A DNA stretch of 64,000 bases from Halostella litorea. GTDB lineage: Archaea > Halobacteriota > Halobacteria > Halobacteriales > Natronoarchaeaceae. Made by a program: the position numbers and the translations under genes. The stretch lies in NCBI RefSeq assembly GCF_004785955.1, contig NZ_SJER01000001.1, forward strand, positions 62,001-126,000. Direction: 5' to 3'. How positions within the stretch are numbered: position 1 is the first letter of the stretch; every line of letters begins with the position of its first letter. The notes under the pieces were generated by a model. It ran no database searches. It saw only the letters and a program-made list of their open reading frames with translations, and was not told the origin of the DNA. Below, in pieces: positions 14,402 through 22,955 of the stretch.

Positions 14402-14422
14402 GTTACTCACATTCTGAGTAAC
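14402..14422. promoter_or_regulatory. Palindromic TrmB-type operator, copy 2
   Basis: GTTACTCA-N5-TGAGTAAC, the same arms as copy 1, ending 1 nt before the ATG at 14424. It overlaps the expected start of a leaderless transcript, so bound protein would block transcription of the sugar operon. A TATA-like box (aaaaggcttatg) lies just upstream. Confidence 0.8.
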
Positions 14423-14423
14423 T

Positions 14424-15563
14424 ATGACGGTTCTCGTCACCGGTGCCGACGGCTACGTCGGCTGGCCGACCGCTCTGCGACTGGCGCGGCGACTCGACGA
14501 GCGGGTCGTCGGCGTGGACAACCTCGCGCGGCGCGACTGGGTGGAGGACGCGGGCAGCGTCTCCGCCGTCCCGGTCGACGACCCCGAGATGCGGTTCGCG
14601 GTGGAACCGAACCTGAGCTTCGTGTACGCCGACCTCGCCGACCGCGACGAGGTACAGCGGCTGCTCGACGTCCACGAGCCCCACACCGTCGTCCACGCGG
14701 CGGCCCAGCCCAGCGCGCCGTACTCGCAGATAAACGGCGAGCGCGCGCTGTACACCCAGCGCAACAACCTCTCGATGAACGTCAACCTGCTCCACGGGCT
14801 GAAAGACGCCGGGCTGGAGGACACACACTTCATCGAGACGACGACGACGGGCGTCTACGGCGCGCCCGAGTTCCCGATCCCCGAGGGCGGCGCGACGATG
14901 GAGAACCAGGGCGAGCGCGACGACGTGCCGTTCCCGGCGATGGGCGGTTCCTGGTACCACGTCACCAAGTCCTTCGACAACGCGAACGCGCGACTGGCGA
15001 ACACGCAGTGGGGCCAGCCGGTCAGCGACCTCCGGACCGCCATCGTGTACGGCACCGAGACCGCGGAGACGGAGGAACTGGAACTCCCGACGCGGTTCGA
15101 CTTCGACTACTACTTCGGCACGGTCGTCAACCGCTTCTGCGCGCAGGCGGTCGCGGGCTACCCGCTCACCGTCTACGGCAAGGGCGAGCAGCGCAAGCCG
15201 ATGGTCGGCCTCCGCGACACCGTCGAGAGCATCGCGACGCTGGTCGAGGACGGCCACGCCGGCGACGGCGTCGAGGTGTACAACCAAGTGACCCGCCCGG
15301 TCGCCATCGTCGAACTCGCCGAGACGATACAGGCGGTCGGCGAGGAGTTCGACCTCGACGTCGAGATCACCCACGTCGAGAACCCCCGCGAGGAGGACGA
15401 GGAGCACAAGATGGAGATGGAAAACGAGGAGTTCGCGGACCTGGTCGGCGAACCGCAGTCCCTGGAGGCGGGCGTCCGCGACGTACTGACGACGCTGACC
15501 CGCCACCGCGACCGCATCACCGCCCGCGAGGACCGCTTCCTGCCGGAGGTGTTGCTCGATTAA
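14424..15563 (+). CDS. sqdB: UDP-sulfoquinovose synthase-like SDR (SqdB/Agl3 family)
   Basis: A 379-residue extended SDR. The Rossmann motif VTGADGYVGWP is at the N-terminus and the YxxxK pair is SWYHVTKS. The region AAAQPSAPYSQINGERALYT followed by TTTGVYGAPEFPI matches plant SQD1 and archaeal Agl3, which make UDP-sulfoquinovose from UDP-glucose and sulfite. VVNRFCAQAVAGYPLTVYGK also aligns with SQD1 by memory. The product could be used for a sulfonated surface glycan or a sulfolipid. It is the first gene of a tightly packed operon and has a TrmB-type operator directly before the ATG. The exact substrate is inferred from homology. Confidence 0.75.
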   Translation: MTVLVTGADGYVGWPTALRLARRLDERVVGVDNLARRDWVEDAGSVSAVPVDDPEMRFAVEPNLSFVYADLADRDEVQRLLDVHEPHTVVHAAAQPSAPYSQINGERALYTQRNNLSMNVNLLHGLKDAGLEDTHFIETTTTGVYGAPEFPIPEGGATMENQGERDDVPFPAMGGSWYHVTKSFDNANARLANTQWGQPVSDLRTAIVYGTETAETEELELPTRFDFDYYFGTVVNRFCAQAVAGYPLTVYGKGEQRKPMVGLRDTVESIATLVEDGHAGDGVEVYNQVTRPVAIVELAETIQAVGEEFDLDVEITHVENPREEDEEHKMEMENEEFADLVGEPQSLEAGVRDVLTTLTRHRDRITAREDRFLPEVLLD

Positions 15564-16485
15564 CGTCCTCGTCACCGGGGGCGCGGGCTACGTCGGCAGC
15601 GCCCTCCTGCCAGTGCTTTCCGACGCGAGCCACGACGTCCGCGTGCTCGACGACTTCTCGCTGTCGTCGCCCCGCAACCTCGTCGACGCCCCGCCCGTGG
15701 ACTTCGTCCGCGGCGACGTGCGCGACGAGGCCGTCGTCCGGGAGGCGATGGAAAACGTCGACGCCGTGGTCCACCTCGCAGCGATCACGGGCGCGGCCAA
15801 GACCCACGACATCCCCGAGAAGACGTTCGACGTGAACCTCAGCGGCACTGAGACGGTACTGTCGGCGGCCGAGGACGAGGGCGTCGACCGGGTCGTGCTC
15901 GCCAGCTCCTGTAACGTGTACGGCGAGACCTACGAGACCGACCTGAGCGAGGACTCGCCGACGGACCCCGGCAACCCCTACGCCGAATCGAAGCTCGCCG
16001 CCGAGGAGGCCTGCGTCGACGCCGACGTGGAGGCGGTCGCGCTCCGGCTGGCGACCAACTACGGCTGGAGCCCTGGCGTCCGGTTCAACCTCGTCGTCAA
16101 TTCCTTCGCGTTCCGCGCGGTGATGGACGAGCCGCTGACCGTCTACGGCGACGGCCGGAACTGGCGGCCGTTCCTCCACGTGCGGGACACGGCCCGCGCG
16201 TTCGCCGCGGCGCTGGACTGGCCGGAGGGCCGGTACAACGTCGGCGAGGACAACTACCGCATCGAGGACGTCGCCGCGACGGTCGCCGAGGTCGTCGGCA
16301 AGCCCGTCGAGACGGACTACCTCGAGGACGAGGACCCCGGCCCCTCCTACAGCGTCACGTTCGAGCGGATGGCCGACCGCGGCTTCGAGCCCGAGTTCTC
16401 GCTCCGGGAGGGCGTCCGCGACCTGACCGACAGATTCGCCGCGGGCGAACGCCTTTCAGACTCCGCGATGAGAGGACGTACATGA
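15559..16485 (+). CDS. NAD-dependent sugar epimerase/dehydratase (SDR), non-canonical start
   Basis: A roughly 308-residue extended SDR. The Rossmann signature NVLVTGGAGYVGSALLP begins at 15562 and must belong to the protein, but no ATG, GTG or TTG precedes it in the open frame. The only standard in-frame start is GTG at 15613, which would remove the NAD-binding motif. An ATT at 15559 overlaps the previous stop (gattaac) and is the best structural start. The active-site set SSCNVYG and NPYAESK is intact. The family makes sugars by 4-epimerisation or 4,6-dehydration; the substrate is unknown. A sequencing error at the junction is also possible. Confidence 0.75.
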   Translation: MNVLVTGGAGYVGSALLPVLSDASHDVRVLDDFSLSSPRNLVDAPPVDFVRGDVRDEAVVREAMENVDAVVHLAAITGAAKTHDIPEKTFDVNLSGTETVLSAAEDEGVDRVVLASSCNVYGETYETDLSEDSPTDPGNPYAESKLAAEEACVDADVEAVALRLATNYGWSPGVRFNLVVNSFAFRAVMDEPLTVYGDGRNWRPFLHVRDTARAFAAALDWPEGRYNVGEDNYRIEDVAATVAEVVGKPVETDYLEDEDPGPSYSVTFERMADRGFEPEFSLREGVRDLTDRFAAGERLSDSAMRGRT

Positions 16486-17438
16486 CAACGGACATGACGG
16501 AAACGCACACCGTAGGCGTGACCGGGGCCGCCGGCTACATCGGCTCCCGCGTCGCGAAGGTCCTCCTTGCCGAGGGCCACGACGTGGTGCCGGTCGACGA
16601 CTTCTCGGTCGGGGACGTACGGGAGATAGACGGCCGCCGCGTCGAGGAGGTCGACGTGCGCGACCGCGACGCCGTCCGCGAGGCGTTCGACGGCGTCGAC
16701 GCCGTGATGCACCTCGGCGCGGTGAGCGGCGTCCCGGACTGTCAGGAGAATCCGGAACACGCGTTCGACGTGAACGTCGGCGGCACGGAGAACGTCGCCT
16801 GGTTCTGCCGCGAGCGGGGGACGCCGCTGGTGTTCCCCTGCAGCATGGCGGTGCTCGGCGACCCCGTCGAGTTCCCAATCACCGCGGACCACCCGCGGAA
16901 CCCGCTGAACTTCTACGGCCGGAGCAAGGCGCTTTCCGAGGACGACGTCCACCAGCTAGCCGACGGGGAGTTCCCCGCCCACGTGTACGTGAAGTCGAAC
17001 CTGTACGGCCACCACGAACTTGACGGACGAGAGATAGGAAAGAACACGGTGATAAACATCTTCGTCGACAAGGCGCTGGACGGGGAGCCCCTGACCGTCC
17101 ACGAGCCAGGGACGCAGGCGCGGGACTTCATCCACGTCAAGGACGTGGCCCGCGCCTACGCGCTCTCGCTGGACGAACTCGTCGGGAGCGACCCCGGCGC
17201 GACGACGTTCACGCTTGCCAGCGGCGACGACCGGAGCATCCTCGACATCGCCGAGGCCGTCCAGTCGATCGTCGCGGATGAGCGCGGGTACGAGGTACCG
17301 ATAGAGATGGTCGAGAACCCCCGCGAGAGCGAGACCGAGGTCGGCGACTTCACCGTCGACACCTCGGAGGCCAGAGCGGAGATCGGCTTCGAGGCGGAGT
17401 ACGACGTGGACCGCGCGGTCCGGGAGATGGTGCGATGA
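16482..17438 (+). CDS. NAD-dependent sugar epimerase/dehydratase (SDR)
   Basis: A 318-residue extended SDR. VTGAAGYIGSRVAKVLLA is the NAD-binding motif. The YxxxK pair is NFYGRSKA, and PCSMAVLGD replaces the more common SS-x-VYG. The end shows the typical RDFIHVKDVARAYALSL and DVDRAVREM regions. The ATG at 16482 overlaps the previous stop as ATGA, so it is translated with the neighbour. It is the third SDR in a row; together they could turn one UDP-sugar into a modified hexose. The substrate is unknown. Confidence 0.8.
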   Translation: MTTDMTETHTVGVTGAAGYIGSRVAKVLLAEGHDVVPVDDFSVGDVREIDGRRVEEVDVRDRDAVREAFDGVDAVMHLGAVSGVPDCQENPEHAFDVNVGGTENVAWFCRERGTPLVFPCSMAVLGDPVEFPITADHPRNPLNFYGRSKALSEDDVHQLADGEFPAHVYVKSNLYGHHELDGREIGKNTVINIFVDKALDGEPLTVHEPGTQARDFIHVKDVARAYALSLDELVGSDPGATTFTLASGDDRSILDIAEAVQSIVADERGYEVPIEMVENPRESETEVGDFTVDTSEARAEIGFEAEYDVDRAVREMVR

Positions 17439-18667
17439 AGGCGGTCGTCGTCGCCGCGGGCGAGGGCACGCGGATGCGGCCGCTGACCGCCAACCGGCCG
17501 AAGCCGATGCTCCCGGTCGCCGGGAAGCCGATGCTCGAACACGTGATGGACGCCTGCGCGGACGCCGTCGACGGCTACGTGCTGGTCGTCGGCTACCACG
17601 CCGAGGCGATCCGCGAGGGCGTCGGCGACGAGTTCCGCGGCCTGCCCGTCGACTACGTCGAGCAGGACGAACAGCTCGGCACCGCCCACGCCATCGAGCG
17701 GGCCGAACCGCACGTCGACGAGCGGTTCCTCGCGCTGAACGGCGACGTGGTGTTCGACCCCGAACTGGTCGACCGGCTCGCGGAAACCGGCACCACGACG
17801 ATCGCAACCATGCGCGTCGACGACCCCACGTCGTACGGCGTCGTCGGGCTGGCCGACGGGAACGCCGGCGACGGGGAGGGCGGCTTCCGCCGCGCGACCA
17901 GCATCGTCGAGAAGCCCGCCGATCCGCCGTCGAACCTCGCCAACCTCGGGCTGTACGCCTTCGACCCGGCGATCTTCGAGTACATCGACCGGACGACGCT
18001 CAGCCAGCGCGGCGAGTACGAAATCACCGAGTCGCTGGGCATGCTACTGGACGACGGCCACGAGGTCGCCGTCGTCGAACACGACGGCCGCTGGCTCGAC
18101 GTTGGCCGCCCGTGGGAACTGCTCGACGCGACCGAGGCCGCGCTCGCGGACCTGGAGGGACGGATCGACGGCGAGGTCGAGGACCGCGCGACCCTCAAGG
18201 GCCCCGTCGTCGTCGAGGAGGGCGCGCGCGTCCGGAACGGGGCGTACGTCGAGGGGCCGGCGATGATCCAGTCGGGCGCGGACGTCGGCCCGAACGCCTA
18301 CGTCCGCGGGGCGACGGTGATCGGGCCGGACGTCCGCGTCGGCAACGCCGTCGAGGTGAAGAACTCGATACTGATGGCGGGCGCGTCCGCCGGGCACCTG
18401 TCGTACGTCGGCGACTCCGTCGTCGGCCGCGACGCCAACCTCGGCGCGGGGACGACCGTCGCGAACCTCCGGCACGACGATGAGAACGTGAAACTGACCG
18501 TGAAGGGCGAGCGCGTCGACACCGGCCGCCGGAAGCTCGGCGTAGTGCTCGGCGACGGCGCGAAGACGGGGATCAACACGAGCCTCAACGCCGGGACGAA
18601 GCTCGGGGCGGGCGCGATGACGCGGCCGGGCGAGGCGGTCATGGAGGACCGCGGTGATTCGATATGA
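17435..18667 (+). CDS. GlmU-like sugar-1-phosphate nucleotidyltransferase/acetyltransferase
   Basis: A 410-residue two-domain protein. The N-terminal nucleotidyltransferase (residues 1-235) has AAGEGTRMRPLT, then RPKPMLPVAGKPML, QDEQLGTAHA and LNGDVVF. The C-terminal half is a left-handed beta-helix of hexapeptide repeats (from about residue 255) with the motif GDGAKTGINTSLNAG, which matches the archaeal GlmU-like enzymes (for example Methanocaldococcus and Sulfolobus) that make UDP-GlcNAc. It overlaps the SDR by ATGA and is followed by a second protein of the same design. Probable role: making UDP-HexNAc or a related nucleotide sugar. Confidence 0.8.
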   Translation: MKAVVVAAGEGTRMRPLTANRPKPMLPVAGKPMLEHVMDACADAVDGYVLVVGYHAEAIREGVGDEFRGLPVDYVEQDEQLGTAHAIERAEPHVDERFLALNGDVVFDPELVDRLAETGTTTIATMRVDDPTSYGVVGLADGNAGDGEGGFRRATSIVEKPADPPSNLANLGLYAFDPAIFEYIDRTTLSQRGEYEITESLGMLLDDGHEVAVVEHDGRWLDVGRPWELLDATEAALADLEGRIDGEVEDRATLKGPVVVEEGARVRNGAYVEGPAMIQSGADVGPNAYVRGATVIGPDVRVGNAVEVKNSILMAGASAGHLSYVGDSVVGRDANLGAGTTVANLRHDDENVKLTVKGERVDTGRRKLGVVLGDGAKTGINTSLNAGTKLGAGAMTRPGEAVMEDRGDSI

Positions 18668-19836
18668 AAGCAGTCATCCTCGCGGCCGGCGAAGGCCAGC
18701 GGCTCGAACCGCTGACCAACCGCCGGCCCAAACCGATGGTACCGATCGCGAACCAGCCGCTGCTGGAGTACGTCATCGATGCGGTGTCCGACGCCGGGAT
18801 CGACGAGATTGTCCTCGTCGTCGGCTACAAGCGCGAGCGCATCCAGACGTACTTCGGCGACGGCCACCGCTGGGGCGTCGACATCGAGTACGCCGTCCAG
18901 GAGAAACAGCTCGGCACCGGCCACGCCGTCCTGCAGGCCGAGGACCGCGTCGAGGACGAGTTCCTCGTGCTCAACGGCGACCGCATCATCACGGCCGACC
19001 TGGTCGAGCAACTCGTCGAGACGCGCGCCGAGACCGGCGACACGGTGATGGGACTCACGCGGGCCGACGAGCCGAGCGAGTACGGCGTCGTCACGCTGGA
19101 CGGCGAGCGCGTCGTCGGGGTAACGGAGAAGCCCCGCGCCGCGGCCGCGCCGTCGGACATCGTCAACGCCGGCGTGTACGCGTTCGACGAGGCGGTGTTC
19201 GACGCGATCCGGGATATCGACGCCGGCCCGGCCGGCGAACTGGCGCTCACGTCGGCGATCGAGGCACTCGTCGACGACCGCGACGGGGCCGTCCGGGGCG
19301 TCCGCTACCGCGGGCTCTGGGTCGACGTCTCCTACCTGTGGGACGTGACCGATGTCACCGCGCGCGTCCTCGACGCGACAGACGAACCGGTCCAGCGCGG
19401 GACGACCGAACCCGGTGCACACGTCGCCGACGACGTGCGGACCGGTTCGAACACGCGGATCGGGGCCAACGCGACGGTCCGCCGCGGGACGGCGCTGGGC
19501 GACAACGTCACCGTCGGCGCGAACGCTGTGCTCTCGAACGTCGTCGCCTTCGACGACGCGACGATCGGCGACGGCGCGGTGCTCCGGGACTGCGTCGTCG
19601 CGGAGAACGCCACCGTCGGGCCGAACTCGACGGTGCCCGGCGGGCCGGCCGACGTGATCGTCGACGGGACGGTGTACGAGGACGTCGACCTCGGCGCGGT
19701 GATCGGCGACAACGCCAGCGCCGGGGCCGGCGTCGTCTTCGACGAGGGGACGGTGATCGGCGACGGGACCCGGATCGGCGACGGCGTGACGGTGTCCGGG
19801 TGCGTTCCGCCGGACACGGAGGTGCGGAGGGGATAA
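18664..19836 (+). CDS. Second GlmU-like nucleotidyltransferase with beta-helix domain
   Basis: A 390-residue paralogue of the preceding gene. The N-terminal domain has AAGEGQRLEPLTNRRPKPM, QEKQLGTGHA and LNGDRII. The C-terminal part carries hexapeptide repeats (GTTEPGAHVADDVRTGSN, GDNVTVGANAVL and so on) ending in a short loop. It lacks the GAKTGINTSLN-like segment found at the end of the previous protein, so it may be a nucleotidyltransferase with a structural helix only. It overlaps its neighbour by ATGA. Two such enzymes in tandem could use different sugars or work as one complex; specificity is unknown. Confidence 0.78.
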   Translation: MKAVILAAGEGQRLEPLTNRRPKPMVPIANQPLLEYVIDAVSDAGIDEIVLVVGYKRERIQTYFGDGHRWGVDIEYAVQEKQLGTGHAVLQAEDRVEDEFLVLNGDRIITADLVEQLVETRAETGDTVMGLTRADEPSEYGVVTLDGERVVGVTEKPRAAAAPSDIVNAGVYAFDEAVFDAIRDIDAGPAGELALTSAIEALVDDRDGAVRGVRYRGLWVDVSYLWDVTDVTARVLDATDEPVQRGTTEPGAHVADDVRTGSNTRIGANATVRRGTALGDNVTVGANAVLSNVVAFDDATIGDGAVLRDCVVAENATVGPNSTVPGGPADVIVDGTVYEDVDLGAVIGDNASAGAGVVFDEGTVIGDGTRIGDGVTVSGCVPPDTEVRRG

Positions 19837-19837
19837 C

Positions 19838-21634
19838 ATGTGCGGGATCGTCGGCTACGTCGGCCCGCAGTCGCCCCTCTCGGTCGTCGCGACCGGGCTG
19901 AAGAACCTGGAGTACCGCGGCTACGACTCCGCGGGCGTCGCGCTGAACGACGGCGGGATCGAGGTGTACAAACAGGAGGGCGAGATCGACGACCTCGACC
20001 TCCCCGAATCGACGGACGCGACCTGCGGGATCGGCCACACGCGCTGGTCGACCCATGGGGAGCCGACCGACGCGAACGCCCACCCCCACACCGACTGCGA
20101 GGGGGAGATCGCTGTCGTCCACAACGGGATCATCGAGAACTACGATGCGCTGAAGGCGGAACTGGACGGCCACCGGTTCACCAGCGAGACCGACACAGAG
20201 GTCATCCCGCACCTCATCGAGGAGGTGTACGACGGCGAGGACTTGGTCGGCGCGGTGCAGGCCGTCCTCGACCGGCTGGAGGGAAGTTACGCCTTCGCGG
20301 TCACCGCGGTCGGCCACGACGGGATGGTCGCCGCCCGGATGGACAGCCCGCTCGTCGTCGGCCACGGCGAGGACGGCAACTTCCTCGCCAGCGACGTGAC
20401 CGCCTTCCTCGAACACACCCGCGACGTCTCCTACGTCGAGGACGGCGACGTGGTCGCGGTCGACGCCGACGGCGTGACGGTGTACGCCGACGGCGGGGTC
20501 GTCGAGCGTCCCGTCCGCACCGTCGACTGGGAGGCCGAGGCCGCCGAGAAGGGCGGCTACGACCACTACATGCTCAAGGAGATCCACGAGCAGCCCCGGT
20601 CGCTCCGGCAGACGCTGTCGGGGCGGGTAGACGCGGTCAACGGCGACGTCGACCTCGACGTCGACCTGCCCGAGCAGTACCTCCAGTCCGTCGAGGAGGT
20701 CCAGATCGTCGCCTGTGGCACCTCCTACCACGCCGGGCTGTACGCCCAGCAACTGATCGAGTCGCTGGCGGACGTCCGCGTCACGGTCCACGTCGCCAGC
20801 GAGTACGACTTCACCGGCGGGCGCGACCCGTGGCGCACGCTCGTCCTCGCGGTCACCCAGAGCGGCGAAACCGCGGACACGCTGTCGGCCATGCGCGAGG
20901 CCGCCCGCGCCGGCGCGCGGACGCTCGCCGTGACCAACACCGTCGGCAGCACCGCCGCCCGCGAGGCCGACGACGCGCTGTACATCCGCGCCGGCCCGGA
21001 GATCGGCGTCGCCGCGACCAAGACGTTCGCCGCACAGGTGACGACGCTGTCCCTGCTGTCGGCGTACCTCGGGCGCGAGCGCGGCACGCTCTCGGCCAGC
21101 GAGGCGGGCGACCTGCTGGAGAACGCCCGGGGGCTTCCCGGCGCGATCCAGCAGATCCTCGACGTGGAGAGCGACATCCGCGAGGTCGCCGAGGAGTTCG
21201 TCGACGGCGACGGCTTCTTCTTCGTCGGCCGGAAGCTGGGCTGTCCCGTGGCCCTGGAGGGCGCGCTGAAGCTGAAGGAGATATCCTACGCCCACGCGGA
21301 GGGCTTCGCCGCCGGCGAGCTGAAACACGGCACGCTCGCGCTGGTGACGCCCGACACGCCCGTGCTCGCGGTGCTCACCGAGGGCGCGAACCCACGGGCC
21401 ACGCTCAACAACGTCAAGGAGGTCGAGTCCCGCGGCGCGCCGGTGGTCGGCGTCACGTCGCTGGGCGACGCCGAGAAGTTCCTCGACGCCTCCTTCGAGG
21501 TGCCCGAACTCGGTCGGCTGGAGCCGCTGCTGGCGAACGTCTACCTGCAACTGTTCGCCTACCACGTCGCGAAGCTGAAGGGGCGCTCAATCGACAAGCC
21601 GCGGAACCTGGCGAAAAGCGTCACGGTGGAGTGA
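19838..21634 (+). CDS. glmS: Glutamine-fructose-6-phosphate aminotransferase (GlmS)
   Basis: A 598-residue enzyme converting fructose-6-phosphate and glutamine to glucosamine-6-phosphate, the first step to UDP-GlcNAc. MCGIVGYVGP shows the catalytic Cys2 of the class II glutaminase domain, followed by GLKNLEYRGYDSAGVA. Two SIS domains follow (VACGTSYHAG, TQSGETADTL, and a second with GFAAGELKHG). The C-terminus reads DKPRNLAKSVTVE, the family end. It is separated from the upstream stop by 1 nt and closes this operon. It gives the amino sugar that the nucleotidyltransferases before it would activate. Length is normal. Confidence 0.95.
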   Translation: MCGIVGYVGPQSPLSVVATGLKNLEYRGYDSAGVALNDGGIEVYKQEGEIDDLDLPESTDATCGIGHTRWSTHGEPTDANAHPHTDCEGEIAVVHNGIIENYDALKAELDGHRFTSETDTEVIPHLIEEVYDGEDLVGAVQAVLDRLEGSYAFAVTAVGHDGMVAARMDSPLVVGHGEDGNFLASDVTAFLEHTRDVSYVEDGDVVAVDADGVTVYADGGVVERPVRTVDWEAEAAEKGGYDHYMLKEIHEQPRSLRQTLSGRVDAVNGDVDLDVDLPEQYLQSVEEVQIVACGTSYHAGLYAQQLIESLADVRVTVHVASEYDFTGGRDPWRTLVLAVTQSGETADTLSAMREAARAGARTLAVTNTVGSTAAREADDALYIRAGPEIGVAATKTFAAQVTTLSLLSAYLGRERGTLSASEAGDLLENARGLPGAIQQILDVESDIREVAEEFVDGDGFFFVGRKLGCPVALEGALKLKEISYAHAEGFAAGELKHGTLALVTPDTPVLAVLTEGANPRATLNNVKEVESRGAPVVGVTSLGDAEKFLDASFEVPELGRLEPLLANVYLQLFAYHVAKLKGRSIDKPRNLAKSVTVE

Positions 21635-21671
21635 GACGCGCCCGCCGCCGGCCGCCGCTACCGCGTTCCGC

Positions 21672-22955
21672 TCACCAGGTCAGGCCTTCGTACACCTCTA
21701 GCTCGTTCTCGTCCACGTCGATCCGACGGCCGTCGATCAGCACCTTCCGGGCCATCCCCGAGAAGTCCAGGTCGTCGAACTCCGGCCACTCGGTCGCGAC
21801 CATCGCTGCGTCTGCGCCGTCGAGCGCCGCCGCGGCGGAGTCGGCATAGGTCACGTCGGGGTACTTCTCGCGGGCGTTCTCCGTGGCGACGGGGTCGTAG
21901 GCGACCACGTCCGCGCCGCGGTCCCGGAGGTGGCCGACGAGGTCCATCCCGCGGGAGCCCCGCACGTCGTCGGTGCCGGGCTTGAACGCGACGCCGAGGA
22001 CGGCCACGCGAGCGCCCTCCGGGTCGACGTGGTCCGCGAGCAGGTCGACCATCCGGCGCGGCTGGAGGTCGTTGACCGCGACGACGGCGTCCAGCAGTTC
22101 GGGCTCGTACCCCTGCTCCCGGGCGACCGCCCGGACCGCGTCCACGTCCTTCGGGAAGCAGGAGCCGCCCCAGCCGAGCCCGGAGCGGAGGAACTGGTCG
22201 GAGATGCGGTCGTCCAGCCCGACCGCGTCGAACACGTCGTAGGCGTCGACGCCGAGTTCCTTGCAGACGTTGCCGAGTTCGTTCACCAGCGACACCTTCG
22301 ACGCCAGCATCGCGTTGTTGGCGTACTTGATCATCTCGGCCTCGCGCAGCCCCGTGTTCACGACGGGGACGCCGTCGGTGACCGGCGCGTAGAGCTCCGC
22401 GAGCAGGTCCCGGACCCACGGCTGCTCCGTGCCGAACACGACCTTGTCCGGTTCGAGGAAGTCCGAGACGGCGGTGCTCATCCGCAGGAACTCGGGGTTC
22501 ATCCCGAGGCCGAGGTCCTCCCCGACGGTCTTCCCGGACGCCTCGGCGACGGCCGGCCCGATCACCCCGTCGGTCGTCCCCGGCACGACCGTGCTCTTGG
22601 TGACGACGGCGTGGCGGCCGTCCTTCGCGGCCAGCGCCTCGCCGAGCGCCTCCGCGCCGGCCTCCATCACCGCCAGGTCGATGCTGCCGTCCGCGCGCGA
22701 GGGGGTCGGGAGACAGAGCAGCGTGAGGTCGGTCTCGACCACGGCGTCGTAGTCCGTCGTCGCGCGCAGACCCTCGCCGGCGTTGCGCTCGATCCGCTCG
22801 GCCAGCCCCGCCTCGTGGATCGGCGCGTCGCCGGCGTTTATCGCCTCGACGACCGCCTCGTCGATGTCGACGTTCACGACCTCGTGGCCGAGGTCCGCGA
22901 GGCAGGCCGCGACGGTGGTGCCGACGTAGCCGCTCCCGACGATGGAGACGTTCAC
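21672..22955 (-). CDS. aglM: UDP-glucose 6-dehydrogenase (AglM)
   Basis: A 427-residue dehydrogenase oxidising UDP-glucose to UDP-glucuronate, used in the Haloferax N-glycan pathway. N-terminal NAD motif VSIVGSGYVGTTVAACLADLG; LCLPTPSRADGSIDL; the catalytic cysteine in GGSCFPKDVDA; and a C-terminal domain (AVLGVAFKPGTDD). The start is GTG at 22955, chosen because the NAD-binding strand begins there and the GTG overlaps the stop of the upstream epimerase (GTGA). A longer frame from 22982 adds eight residues that are not family-like. It is the last gene of an aglF-epimerase-aglM unit facing glmS. Confidence 0.92.
   Translation of the reverse strand: MNVSIVGSGYVGTTVAACLADLGHEVVNVDIDEAVVEAINAGDAPIHEAGLAERIERNAGEGLRATTDYDAVVETDLTLLCLPTPSRADGSIDLAVMEAGAEALGEALAAKDGRHAVVTKSTVVPGTTDGVIGPAVAEASGKTVGEDLGLGMNPEFLRMSTAVSDFLEPDKVVFGTEQPWVRDLLAELYAPVTDGVPVVNTGLREAEMIKYANNAMLASKVSLVNELGNVCKELGVDAYDVFDAVGLDDRISDQFLRSGLGWGGSCFPKDVDAVRAVAREQGYEPELLDAVVAVNDLQPRRMVDLLADHVDPEGARVAVLGVAFKPGTDDVRGSRGMDLVGHLRDRGADVVAYDPVATENAREKYPDVTYADSAAAALDGADAAMVATEWPEFDDLDFSGMARKVLIDGRRIDVDENELEVYEGLTW

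Noticed and set aside
19508-21565. 685-residue open frame on the minus strand
   Set aside because: Antisense to glmS, which has full family motifs. A high-GC shadow.
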